Of a stretch of DNA of 64,000 bases, positions 1 to 10,168 are shown in pieces. A program made the translations under genes and the position numbers. The stretch lies in the NCBI GenBank assembly GCA_047967505.1, contig CM106540.1; one strand, given 5' to 3'. The notes under the pieces were generated by a model that had not been told where the DNA came from, did no database searches, and saw only the letters and a list, made by a program, of their open reading frames with translations. The stretch's first letter is position 1. Each line of letters opens with the position of its first letter. This DNA comes from Dipteris shenzhenensis. Lineage: Eukaryota > Polypodiophyta > Polypodiopsida > Gleicheniales.

Positions 1-117
1 TTATGTTTCTAATGTCATGTGCCTTTCGGGAAGATATTGACTCAAGCAAAGAAATTCTCTTTGACTGATGTGCTCTTTGTTGCATGTAAAGTCCTATTTA
101 CAAATTAATTTTTTATG

Positions 118-414
118 TGCCAAATGCAATGTGCAATTTGTTAAACACAATGTACAATCTACCCAAGGAAGGGCATGTTCCCGGGTCTCATAATTTTTGG
201 AGGAAGCATGCCAACTCCAGTCCCACACGAATGTGTGGTTGCCTGATAAGTGCAAAGTGCTATGTCCCAAATTCAAACTACTAGATGTGTAATGCAATAT
301 GCAATGTGCTAAACGCAACATGCAATCTACCCAAGGAAGGGCACGTTCCTTGGTCTTATAATTTTTGGAGAGGAAGCGTGCCAACTCTCCCCCCACATGA
401 ATGTGTGGTTAAGT
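118..414. repeat. Two-copy direct repeat, about 125 bp per copy
   Basis: Copy 1 spans about 118-240 and copy 2 about 290-414. Both contain CTACCCAAGGAAGGGCA, then a TAATTTTTGGAG block, and both end in GAATGTGTGGTT. The copies differ by scattered substitutions and a few small indels, so the duplication is not recent. The open frame that crosses both copies on the minus strand repeats the same peptide pattern and is a by-product of the repeat, not a gene. Confidence 0.75.
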
Positions 415-1516
415 GATTTTAATGTGTGGTTATAAAATGAGGAAAAAGTGCTATGTGCGCTAATTCTAAATGCAATGTGCTATGTACAAAATGCAAAGTG
501 ATGTATGCTTATTGGAAAAAGCTAAGACTACTTGAATAATAAAGCAATACCCTCAACACTTACACTGCCATCAAGTTCAATGGACCTTTTTACTTTCTTT
601 ATGCAATCTCTCTTGATCTATCTAGTTATATAGTTTAATCAGAAGCACTCTTTCAACACTTTCAAAACTAGAGTGCTTGTCCAGCTGGGCTCTTGATGAA
701 TACTTCTCTCTTTTGCTATCTTGTTGAGGTTCACATGAGTCACGTTGTCAGAAATGATGCAGAAGATTGATGTTCAATTGCATGCAACCTTTTTTAGGGA
801 TGTTGTTCATGTCGATAGTAAAACGTAGTTTTTCTTTTTTTCGGAGAAAGACAAATTCCTATTCTTTGCATTGTAAGCAAATCTATTGTCATTCCACTTC
901 GAGCGAACGACGAGGAGATGTATTTCAGAAATGTATAAATAATAAATCAAAACGAAATTGAGCCAGAAGCATGCAACTGTGACAGGAAAAATCCAAACCC
1001 AAAGCTGCATTGCATGTACGACAAAAGTTCCAGCACCATTTGCAACTTCATTGGATCCCTTTTTTTCGAAGGCACAAATGTTTATTTTTTGGGTCAAATT
1101 ATGTTCCTACGCTTTAGGAAATAGTGCTTCCGCGCTCTGGCCGGATGGCCCTCGAGCGTGTTGTAACCTAATGGACCTACTGTGTTGTGGCTCCTTATGT
1201 AGTACTGCTCTAAAGTTCATGCTTTGTCTACGGTGTCTGTTGTTTCCAAAACTTTGATTTTGAAATTTTCTTCGAAGGGCTTGTAATGTTGCAAGTCCTC
1301 TTTCATTTTCACCGGTGGTTTTTTATTGTGCTGTTTGATCCTCCGCGGTAGGTCCGTCGTGCTCCCTATGTACTTTCTGTTGTTGGGCTTGCACGTGATG
1401 CAGTAGACGACGAGGCTCGCGCGATTCCCTTGCGCGGGCGCTTCAGTGGAGGCTCCTCCTTCATCTCGAGGCTCGCGTCTTTCAATGTCGTACCTACGTA
1501 AACATTGACAATTACG
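415..1516. other. No recognisable gene
   Basis: AT-rich sequence with short open frames only. I recognise no domain, RNA gene or element end here. It may belong to the 3' flank of the Helitron or to host intergenic DNA. Confidence 0.4.
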
Positions 1517-1578
1517 TTAGTCATCGAGGTTTTCGGTCTTTTTTTTTTCGTTTGACGTCCATAATAGAATGCATTTAT

Positions 1579-1884
1579 TTACTTGCCCTGGTTTTTCTCT
1601 GTTGTCGTGAAACGATCGTTTCCAATACTGAAGCACTCCTCGTATAAGTCCCTGTCGAAAATATACGTAAGCTTCTCCATTGTCGTCACCGAGTGCGTCG
1701 CGTCGTGCGTCCCTCCAAATTGTTCCATGAATTGTTCGAGTATAGCCGTTGCTTGATCGCGCATCGTGTCCCTCAGCAACTCCAAGGATACGTTGTACCC
1801 GTAATGCAGCAGCTCGCACGCATACGCTGTGATCCCTTTCGTCTTCGTGTCTAGTAGCTTCTGCCCCTCCAAACTTTCCATCAT
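1579..1884 (-). CDS. Hypothetical short acidic/helical ORF downstream of the Helitron
   Basis: A 101-residue frame that stays open upstream of its first ATG to about 1940, giving a leucine- and glutamate-rich helical stretch (LLKEILIELDIEFDE) before the MESLEGQKLLDTKTKG segment. I do not recognise the family. It lies on the same strand as the Helitron helicase, about 650 bp beyond it, so it could be an accessory or captured Helitron ORF or an exon of a captured host gene. An overlapping frame at 1517-1819 covers part of the same DNA and is probably not real. The composition looks more protein-like than the surrounding frames, but expression is unproven. Confidence 0.3.
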   Translation of the reverse strand: MMESLEGQKLLDTKTKGITAYACELLHYGYNVSLELLRDTMRDQATAILEQFMEQFGGTHDATHSVTTMEKLTYIFDRDLYEECFSIGNDRFTTTEKNQGK

Positions 1885-2532
1885 CCTATCGGTCTCATCG
1901 AACTCAATGTCAAGCTCGATAAGGATCTCTTTGAGGAGTCCTGCAGGAGAAGTGCAATCCAGGATGAGTATGTTGTTCTTGCAACTCGTTAATTCTGTTT
2001 CTCAACTGTTGCGGTTTTTTTTAGTTTTCGGAAGCATTACGCACCATTTGCGAATCTCAAGCCTCCCGGCTCTCTTTTAGCTGGCAAACGCCTATTGTAG
2101 TTGTCAATGAAGTCGCGTAGTTCCGCATACGTGTTGAAGCCGTTGATGTAAGCTCCCGGACGTTCTCCTGCATTGTTTGCTAGCCGGAATTGCTTTGTGG
2201 TTAGGAAGAACCTCCTCTTTGCTGGTGGAGGTTTTGTTGCCTTTGCGTTGCTTTTGTATAGCGCAAATAGCTGCTTGCAGGCACGACTTATTACACCGTC
2301 TTTTCAAATGAGCCGTCTTTTTAAATCTTCAAGAAAAAAAGATTCTTTCATGCTGGTGGAATTTACCTTGTCTGCGTCCATGTCTTATGCTGCAATGTCC
2401 CGAGCTTTATGATTCTCTGCACCTGTTCTCGACAACAGACAAGTTATTAAAACCATTTTCCTTGCACGCATGTTTGACGCAACATATTCATGACTTGCCT
2501 CTGCCTTTTTCAATCTCTGGTAGTGAATACCT
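1885..2532. other. Helitron 3' flank without a clear gene
   Basis: Lies between the end of the helicase and the hypothetical ORF. Short frames on both strands show no family signature. The Helitron 3' terminus, a hairpin followed by CTRR on the minus strand, should lie here or further left; I could not place it with confidence. Confidence 0.4.
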
Positions 2533-4550
2533 TTATGCGCGTGGTTGTGTTGTCGGCTGTGAGAACTCTCGTGGAATTGGTCTGAATATGTCTGGATGTG
2601 GGTAATGTAGTATGCGTAGCCTCGTTCTCTCAGTCACTCTGGACAACATCATGTATGCCAGGCCAGGGGCAAACACTCCTCGGAATATGAGCAGCGCTTT
2701 GTTGGATATGGTTGCGCCTTGGGATTTGTGTCCCGTGATAGCGTATGCTAGGGTCAGTGGAAATGTGGACTTGTGGAACCATTTTCCATTTATTGCCTTT
2801 CGCTGATGCTTCGAGCGTCGTAATGTGAGCACGGCCGCTGTTGTGTCCACGACGACAGTGATACCGTTGATTTCTTCCCTGCTAGTTGCATTGATGCTCT
2901 TGATTTTGCACATTGCTCCATTTGCGGCACCTATTGCGAGGTCGATGTTTTCCGTTATCATTGCCTTCGCCCCCACACAAATTTTTCCTATCTCGTTGAA
3001 GCTTTTGTCCTCCAACCATTCTTTGAGAGCTGGTTCGCTCGCGGCGTTACTGTGTATTTGAACATGCACAATCGTCTCGGGAGTGTTGAATTTCTCCACA
3101 AGCTGATCGTTGAAGGTAGCGACATCGACTCTGTGTGTGCAAATGATGGTTGTTTTGGCATCGATGAAGTGGCATGCACCTTCCTTGTCGACAATGCACT
3201 GCCCCAAACAGTCGGAAATCTCGTCAATTGTGGGCGTCCTGAGTCTTATGGTATGCAAGAATGCGAGGAACGGCATGTCTCGTGCATGTCGCACCGAGAA
3301 TTGCATGTGGTACATTTTCGCGCGGAGGACGTGATGTGGCACGGCTCGCAGAGATCCTCGCGGTGTTTGCAGACTGGCGGTAATTGTGCCAGGTCACCAA
3401 AAATTATCAGCATTTTGTGTCTGAATGGCTCATGCAATGTGCCATTAGTGACATTGACGATTTGTCTTACCACGAGATCGAAAGTCATCCTTGTTAGCAT
3501 GGACATCTCGTCAATGATGATCGCGTTGGCTTCCTTGATTGCGAGGTGTCGCTCATCCGTCTCATGGATGTTCAGTGGGTATTGACTGCTGCGCACAGGG
3601 ATCTTGAATTGGTAGTGTACAGTGGTTGCAATCCCGCTCAGCCGCGTCGCAGCCGCCCCTGTTGATGCACAGAGTATTGCCGTTTTGTTTTGCGCTACCA
3701 GATGCGAAACATAGTACCGTATCAAGAAGCTTTTGCCACTACCTGGTGTTCCACAGACAACGTGTAGCCCCGAGCTTGTTGAAGCCAGGCTTTCGAAGAC
3801 TCTTTGTTGTTCTACTGTCAATGCGGCATTGGCGACGGTGCGAAACTCGGCCATTTTTTGCAACATCCTCGCGCGTGTTGGCCCTTCGACGGTTTGCTGG
3901 TCGATGTTAGGCGCTTCCATCGGGCAGTCTCGGATGATCGCAACCTTTTGCAATATCATATTGATCAACTGGTCCGTGTGGTCAGTCGCTAGCAAGTTCC
4001 TTTGCGTGTATTCGGTCACATACATCTCGAGGTCCTCGTTGCTCAATATGAGGCCGCGCATTTGGCATTCGACAAAGTAGGATCCAGCTGTGTTGGCAGG
4101 TGATATGAGCTCCGTTTCATTCCTGAAGCTGAGTTTTCGCAAGAGCACGTTGTAGAAGTACCCCTCTGGTTGATGTCCAGGGTGGTAGTCAGTGAATCTG
4201 ACTACTCGCTCACATTTTGCGATCCTGTTGCCGAAGAGGTCAAGACCGACCGTTCCACATTGCGTTTCCTTGGGCTTTCGTATCACACATTGCCTATGGT
4301 AATCGTAGAACGTGCTCTCCTCGATGACGCTCGGTCTCCCGCAGTATATGTCGACCGGGTGCAGGGTGACGTTGTTGTTTCGCGAGACGATGCATTGTCT
4401 TAGAGATGGTGGCGAGGAGTCGACATAGTGAACGGTCTCGCTCCTTGTGATTGTTGGTATCTGCATGCAATTTAGCGCGGCCTCTGTTGGAGAGGTTGGT
4501 TTTGATAGGAGGCTCGCGGCGATGAGTTTCAGCTTTACTTCGTCGAGATG
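2533..4550 (-). pseudogene. Helitron PIF1-like helicase domain, frameshifted
   Basis: The C-terminal half of RepHel. From 4550 the frame continues that of Rep after a TAA stop and reads to 3246. It contains Walker A (GTPGSGKS), an SF1 motif Ia-like segment (ILCASTGAAA), Walker B (AIIIDEMSM) and FGDLAQLPPVC followed by a Cys-rich segment. Around 3250-3340 it shifts frame and continues from 3342 to 2533 with SVRHARDMPFLAFL, the late helicase motif AYAITGHKSQGATI and MMLSRVTERTRL. All expected SF1B motifs are present, so the gene was intact until recently. The first ATG of the helicase segment, at 4466, is not a natural start; the domain belongs to the fused RepHel. Confidence 0.88.
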
Positions 4551-6584
4551 TTACAACCCCAAACGTGAGGCGTCTTCTGAACGGATGTTCAGTTTGCCCA
4601 TTGGTTCAGATTTCATCGCGTACTTGAGGAGGTAGTGAGAGATTGAAGAGTTTGTCACCCGCTGTATGTTCATGTGCGCACCCCACAACAATAACACGGA
4701 AGGGTGGTAGGGGACGACGTTTCGGTGCTCATGTCCCGGCCGGTAATACAACCAACGTTGCGTCAGAGGGTCGAGGATGGGTTCATATTTTGGCTGTGTT
4801 GCGAAAGGGAAGCCGTGCTTGCAACTGTGGTGTGACGGTCCGACGTAGCACGCTTTCCTGCATACGTGCAATTGCTTCTTGAGAACTAGTTCTCGCAGCC
4901 TTGTGTTTCGAGGATCCAGGGCCTCGTCCCTGGGGACGTAAGCTGCAATCTCATTTGCAATTCGCTGACGGTCATCATGGTGGACCCACAATATGACATG
5001 GGCGTGTAGGGAGCCCCTGTTTTGTATCTCATAACGAATGACATGGTGTTGTATTCGGCCAAGCAGACCGTCGGATGAAAGCAAATGCTTGCGCATGAAC
5101 ATGTGGAAGCGTGCGTGGAAAAGTGCCACGCATTCAACAGGACAGTCCTTCCAAGTGAATTGCGCATTATAATGCGTTGCGATGCTCTCGATCACATTAA
5201 TTTCTTGCCACCGTGTATCGGTGACCTCGTCTGCAGTGAATGTCAGAAAGAAATCTGGGAGGCCCCAAGCATCGACCATCGTTATGAGGTCCTTCAGTTG
5301 CCGTCGATGCCATGATGGGGACCCCGGCATTGTTGATGGCATGCTGTAGCGAAGCACGTGTCTCATTGCGTCTTCATCGGTCGTGGCAGGGTTGGCTTTC
5401 CTATATTGGTCGATGTCTCGTTGCAAGCATGTAGAGTTGCTTGAATTGGCAATCATCACTGCCTGTTTTAACTGGAACATGATCAACAGGTATGGCTTGT
5501 AGAGCGTGTAGATAGAGAATAAGGTGCATATTCTCATTTTCACATAGTTGCTGAACTGTATGCAGCCATCATAGTAGCCCCGTCCGAAAGGGAACAGGAA
5601 TGGGAACACTGCTGACTCCATGGTTATGTCAACGCATGCACTACCAACTGCTGCTACTCCATCGACGTGGAATGAAGCGACCCTCTCTGAAAGCATTTCT
5701 GTACCCCGTAGCTGTATGGAGGCAAACTCATGCTTGTCCCTTGCATCAAAGGCGCGACGGTTCGCGGGGTCCACCATGTTTTGCAAAAGCAGGAGCTCAG
5801 GCTGAGATTTCGCTATTGACATTAACTCGAAGGGAGCTGTCTCATCGTGTAGTTCCAAGATACCTGCAATGGTTTGAGGACTCAAGATGCACATACCCAT
5901 CTTGATGTCCGCACGCTCTGCTAAAGAATTGTACTTGCGCAATATTGGATTGTTCTCGATGTTGTATGCGAGCACACCTGACAGCTCATTCGTCACGATT
6001 TCTTGAGCCGAGCTTAGTGGGACGTTTCGCCAAGATATCAGAGGATTGTCTAGAAGTGACCTTCGATCGAGTGTGCCACGAGCAATCGCATTTGCAGTCG
6101 TGGTAACTGAAATGGATACATCTATGATGCTTAGCAGTTGCGTGTGGAGGTGGTTTGTTTTAAGCAACTGCCGAGAGTACTGTGGCATCAACCGCACAAT
6201 GTATCTGCTCCGCTGGGCATCTCGTGTGCAGCTTTGGCATTTCCAGTAAGTCACTTGCATGCCCATATTCTCGCAGGCATCCAAAAGTATCATGTTTCCG
6301 AGTGTGGCGCTGTGGCTTGAGATCCCTATGCCTTGCGAAGAAATGATCCTTTGGTTTGCAGACAGTAGCGTGGTTATGCCACAGACACCGCAGATTTGAA
6401 GGCTAGAGAAAATAGCTGCGCAATTACTAACCCATTGCTTGTATCTATCTGCGATGGTCAACCACGATGACGTAGCTGGCCTCAAGGACATCTTTCTTGA
6501 TGTTATATCAAGTTGAATAGCTCGACCTCTGGCTGCTCTGAGCATTGACGAATGGTCATGTTCGAAGGAGTTTCCGGTGGTCAT
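4551..6584 (-). CDS. Helitron Rep (HUH/Y2 nickase) domain
   Basis: A 677-residue frame. The N-terminal region has Cys pairs (CGVCG; CQSC), as in Helitron N-terminal zinc-finger regions. The middle carries GLPDFFLTFTADE, typical of the Helitron-like N domain. The HUH metal-binding motif is visible as RGSLHAHVILW. The two catalytic tyrosines lie in HYLLKYAMKSEP near the C-terminus. The frame ends at TAA 4551-4553 (GL then stop), and the same frame stays open on the other side into the helicase, so the stop most likely splits an originally fused protein. Function is nicking and rejoining of single-stranded DNA at element ends. Confidence 0.9.
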   Translation of the reverse strand: MTTGNSFEHDHSSMLRAARGRAIQLDITSRKMSLRPATSSWLTIADRYKQWVSNCAAIFSSLQICGVCGITTLLSANQRIISSQGIGISSHSATLGNMILLDACENMGMQVTYWKCQSCTRDAQRSRYIVRLMPQYSRQLLKTNHLHTQLLSIIDVSISVTTTANAIARGTLDRRSLLDNPLISWRNVPLSSAQEIVTNELSGVLAYNIENNPILRKYNSLAERADIKMGMCILSPQTIAGILELHDETAPFELMSIAKSQPELLLLQNMVDPANRRAFDARDKHEFASIQLRGTEMLSERVASFHVDGVAAVGSACVDITMESAVFPFLFPFGRGYYDGCIQFSNYVKMRICTLFSIYTLYKPYLLIMFQLKQAVMIANSSNSTCLQRDIDQYRKANPATTDEDAMRHVLRYSMPSTMPGSPSWHRRQLKDLITMVDAWGLPDFFLTFTADEVTDTRWQEINVIESIATHYNAQFTWKDCPVECVALFHARFHMFMRKHLLSSDGLLGRIQHHVIRYEIQNRGSLHAHVILWVHHDDRQRIANEIAAYVPRDEALDPRNTRLRELVLKKQLHVCRKACYVGPSHHSCKHGFPFATQPKYEPILDPLTQRWLYYRPGHEHRNVVPYHPSVLLLWGAHMNIQRVTNSSISHYLLKYAMKSEPMGKLNIRSEDASRLGL

Positions 6585-7616
6585 TTCTACATCGTGACAT
6601 GAATCGATGTCTTATGTTCGGGTTTAAACACCTACAGGGATTAATAATAAAAAACATCCGAAACTTTGCTATAATTTCACTCACATGGTTTTGTCTAAAC
6701 GCAACAGGAAAACCAAAATGGACTGAACATCTATCTTTAGAAGGTGAAAGAATTGATAAAATAACTTGAATCAAGCAAATACATTTTGTTGTGCGTACCT
6801 TTAGGAGAAGACACTCGTTTGGAGGCTGCAAACATCTCGAAAACAGAAGTGTTGCAGACATGATTAGTATGTTGGTCGAACCAAGCAAATGTAATGTTTC
6901 CTTGCGGAAACAGAATGTGCAAAGAAGTGTGCGTGCTCAAGATGAGGAGTAAAAAAAAAAAAACCATACGTAATGTATGGTGGAGAGCTGGCACATGTCT
7001 CTCCAAAAATTATATATCATAGGGGAACGTGCCATCCCCCCGTTTCGAATAGTCACCTCCAGTGTTGGAGGTGTAGCGCATTAATGCGGACCAGAGCAAT
7101 AGACGGTGCAGAAACATTTCAGAATTGAAATGACCGTACATTCTACTTACGTGGAGTGTCCTTTGTGACGTCCACAGCTCGACGAGAAGTCGCCTATTTC
7201 TTTGCTGGAATGTTGGAATCTGAAAAACAAATATGATTAGTCAATATGCATTCCTCGTGTTTTGCATGTTTGGATATGTTGGTTAGCATATGTGCAATTT
7301 CCTAAAGATGATATATTCTAGCACAAAAGCTATACACAATCCAACGTCAGACATCGTCCGTGTGCTGATATCTATCTCTCGGAGGCTCAGTTCCACTACC
7401 AGCAACATTCTCTGTTTTGCTAATAAATAATGGAATAGGCTGAAGAACATCATCCGCTGAAGTTGATTATGTAGCTGATAAAGATCATTAAGTGTAATTG
7501 ATGAGACAACGTTGGACTGTTGGACATTATCCGCTACAATTGATCACACAGTAAAAGCCCTGCACAATTAAGCATATAGCCGTGGATCATGAGCTATAGT
7601 TGATCACATAGCCCAA
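6585..7616. other. Helitron 5' flank, no clear gene
   Basis: AT-rich sequence with a poly-A run near 6951-6963. Open frames here have no family signature. The 5' terminus of the minus-strand Helitron is expected somewhere in this stretch but could not be fixed by eye. Confidence 0.4.
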
Positions 7617-7623
7617 GATGCTT

Positions 7624-7878
7624 GGAATTGATCGCGTCCTTGAGTTGCGAGACTACAGAAAGACGACAAGGAATTCGTTTGAAGAAACATCAGGAAAATG
7701 AATTAATCGCGTCCTTGAGTTGTGGGACTACAGAAAGACGACAAGGAATTCGTTTGAAGAAACATAGCCCGGGACTACAGAAAGACGACAAGGAATTCGT
7801 TTGAAGAAACATCAGGAAAATGAATTGATCACGTCCTTGAGTTGCGGGACTACAGAAAGACGACAAGGAATTCGTTTC
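7624..7878. repeat. Tandem repeat, 75-bp unit with one truncated unit
   Basis: The block GACTACAGAAAGACGACAAG begins at 7651, 7726, 7773 and 7848, giving spacings of 75, 47 and 75 bp. Each is followed by GAATTCGTTT. The full unit also carries GCGTCCTTGAGTTG and GAAGAAACATCAGGAAAATG; the 47-bp unit lacks part of this. Divergence between units is low. The plus-strand frame through the array is a repeat artefact. Confidence 0.85.
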
Positions 7879-7942
7879 CTCTACACTTCTAGGCTATTAT
7901 GTTATCTAATCAGTCCTCCATGGTTGGGAACGTTTCACAGCT

Positions 7943-8285
7943 GCACAACATCAACAAATAACATTCCAATTCACCTTGATCATTTAATTGGGCCGAGGCG
8001 TCCCCATCTTCAGCACACACAATATCAGCACGAGAAGATGTCACGCAGTCTCACAATATTAACTCAAGAAGACAACAAAGCGGGAATATCAGCATGCCAT
8101 GCACAACATCGACAAATAACATTCCAATTCCCCTTGATCATTTAATTGGGCCGAGGCGTCCCCATCTTCCGATTTAGATATCACGCAGCCACACAATAGC
8201 CCACACAATATTAGCACAAGAAGATGTCACGCAGTCTCACAATATTAACTCAAGAAGACAACAAAGCGGGAATATCAGCATGCCA
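7943..8285. repeat. Interleaved direct repeats (about 69 bp and 73 bp)
   Basis: A block containing CCTTGATCATTTAATTGGGC and GAGGCGTCCCCATCTTC occurs at about 7943-8011 and 8101-8169. A second block containing GATGTCACGCAGTCTCACAA and CAAAGCGGGAATATCAGCAT occurs at about 8028-8101 and 8213-8285. The order A-B-A-B indicates a duplicated composite unit of 160-185 bp. No function is evident. Confidence 0.8.
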
Positions 8286-9030
8286 AGTTTTTCATTTGGC
8301 TCACCGAATAGCATCACGCTTGTTTCATTGAAGGAATGGTCGACAGGAGGTGGCCAGTGGCGACGAAGGCAAGAGAGCTGGCTGCCAACCTTGAAACGTA
8401 GCAATGCTCAGTCTCCAAAACAAGAGGAAACCACATGAGAAAGCCATGCAAGCAAGCAAGTATCGTTCAAACAAGAAAGTAGTGCAGCGACTCTTGCGTT
8501 TTGCGATCAAGGATTATCTGTGTAACGGCTTCAAGCTGAGGGAGCAGCGTAGCCTTAAAGCAACACAACGGGAAGGGACTCAACCAACCTAGTTCTGACA
8601 TTTCAGTGTTCTCACTAGACAAGAATCAGGCCTTTGTTTTGTATGCTGTATAACTGCATATCCTACCTGCTGTATGGAATTGAAAGAAGTTCGTGATAGC
8701 AGAAGATCAACTCACCAAAGTTTCTTGAAAGAGATCGCAGATCGCTGCGTAGCTGAGCATGCGCTTAGCAGATTGTCGCGTTCGAGAAACCTTAAGCTAA
8801 AGTCTTGGTTTCCGTGAGAGAAGTGAAGTAGCAGGACTTGAAACTGGTGCCACAAATCATACTTCATCCTCAATAATTGGCAACTAGGAAGATTGAAAGC
8901 TTCTGTTCTTTCTGTTCGTCCCGATGAAGTTGCAGTTTTCTATCGCACATGAAAGAGCAACGAAGATTATAAGTTTACGCGAAAGAAGACTTTGTTTAGT
9001 TTGAAATAGGGACAAGCGGTATGTCTCACC
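8286..9030. other. Intergenic region upstream of the SNAPC4-like gene
   Basis: Short frames only and no recognisable domain. It directly precedes the inverted-repeat arm that holds the gene's 5' end, so distal promoter sequence may lie here. Confidence 0.4.
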
Positions 9031-9044
9031 TATATTTAAAGGTG
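9029..9044 (+). promoter_or_regulatory. Candidate TATA box of the SNAPC4-like gene
   Basis: CCTATATTTAAAGG lies about 370 bp upstream of the first ATG (9413). It coincides with the outer edge of the left palindrome arm, and its inverted counterpart is at about 10155-10168. Spacing to the ATG allows a 5' leader of roughly 340 bp. This is a sequence match only. Confidence 0.35.
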
Positions 9045-10168
9045 CAGTTGGCTTTTTACTTGGCTTTCAAAGCTTGGCTTTTTACGCAGATGGCTTTTCA
9101 AAAGCTTTCAAAGCAAAGCTTTTGGGCTTTCAGAATTTAAATCTAAGGGTGTATATTGTGCCATGTGGAAGCACAAGATTTCAGAATTTGAAAAAACGTT
9201 CTAGTGCTGGCCAAGTAAACATGCAGCTGCTTTTAGTGGAATAGCTTTTCTCACCAAAACATCCCTTTAGCTGCCTACCTTAAAATTGTGCCTCGTTTTT
9301 TACTTTTCGCGAGAAAGAATGTGGCAGCGGTCAGGGCCTAAGGTTTCTCTGCGCTTTAGGGTTCCTCGTGTCGGCCGATCTATCCCGTTAGTCTAAGTGG
9401 TGTTGTTTTGAGATGTCAGTTTCTAACTGTAGTGACACCGAAGATGATGATGACATCCTCGGGTTTCAAAAAGACTTGGATGAATTACGTCAAGCTTGTA
9501 GGCTTTACTATGACAACTCTAGCGACGAGGTGTCTGATGATGCTGATGACGACGTATTGCTTCTTTCAACTCAAAAAAGATTCGGAGTTTCCTCAACGAG
9601 ACCCACGGAAGAGGCCCATCATTTTTGAGTTGAAAGAAGCAATACGTCGTCATCAGCATCATCAGACACCTCGTCGCTAGAGTTGTCATAGTAAAGCCTA
9701 CAAGCTTGACGTAATTCATCCAAGTCTTTTTGAAACCCGAGGATGTCATCATCATCTTCGGTGTCACTACAGTTAGAAACTGACATCTCAAAACAACACC
9801 ACTTAGACTAACGGGATAGATCGGCCGACACGAGGAACCCTAAAGCGCAGAGAAACCTTAGGCCCTGACCGCTGCCACATTCTTTCTCGCGAAAAGTAAA
9901 AAACGAGGCACAATTTTAAGGTAGGCAGCTAAAGGGATGTTTTGGTGAGAAAAGCTATTCCACTAAAAGCAGCTGCATGTTTACTTGGCCAGCACTAGAA
10001 CGTTTTTTCAAATTCTGAAATCTTGTGCTTCCACATGGCACAATATACACCCTTAGATTTAAATTCTGAAAGCCCAAAAGCTTTGCTTTGAAAGCTTTTG
10101 AAAAGCCATCTGCGTAAAAAGCCAAGCTTTGAAAGCCAAGTAAAAAGCCAACTGCACCTTTAAATATA
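9031..10168. repeat. Large near-perfect inverted repeat (2 x 547 bp, 44-bp spacer)
   Basis: The left arm is 9031-9577 and the right arm 9622-10168. Every base pair I compared is symmetric about the same centre (positions sum to 19199), with no indel and no mismatch seen across either arm. The spacer 9578-9621 is unique. The left arm holds the candidate promoter, leader and first codons of the SNAPC4-like gene; the right arm is the same sequence inverted. Removing 9622-10168 brings codons at 9620 and 10170 into one frame, so the right arm is the inserted copy. Transcripts through it would form a hairpin of more than 500 bp. Confidence 0.93.

Larger units (their letters stand above)
2533..6584 (-). 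mobile_element. Helitron (Rep/helicase rolling-circle transposon), coding core
   Basis: Adjacent minus-strand frames encode a HUH replication initiator and a PIF1-type helicase, the pair that defines Helitrons. Together they give about 1,350 residues, close to a full plant RepHel. The protein would nick single-stranded DNA through paired tyrosines and unwind it during rolling-circle transposition. The core is broken by one in-frame stop and one frameshift, so this copy is probably not autonomous. Exact element ends (5' TC and 3' CTRR) were not identified, so the coordinates cover only the coding core. Confidence 0.9.

Noticed and set aside
7624-7878. CRISPR-like array
   Set aside because: Spacing is irregular, the intervals between repeats are themselves repeated rather than unique, and the context is eukaryotic.
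9408-9791. Two opposed genes encoding the same peptide
   Set aside because: The plus and minus frames are mirror copies created by the inverted repeat; only the plus-strand frame connects to the SNAPC4-like gene.
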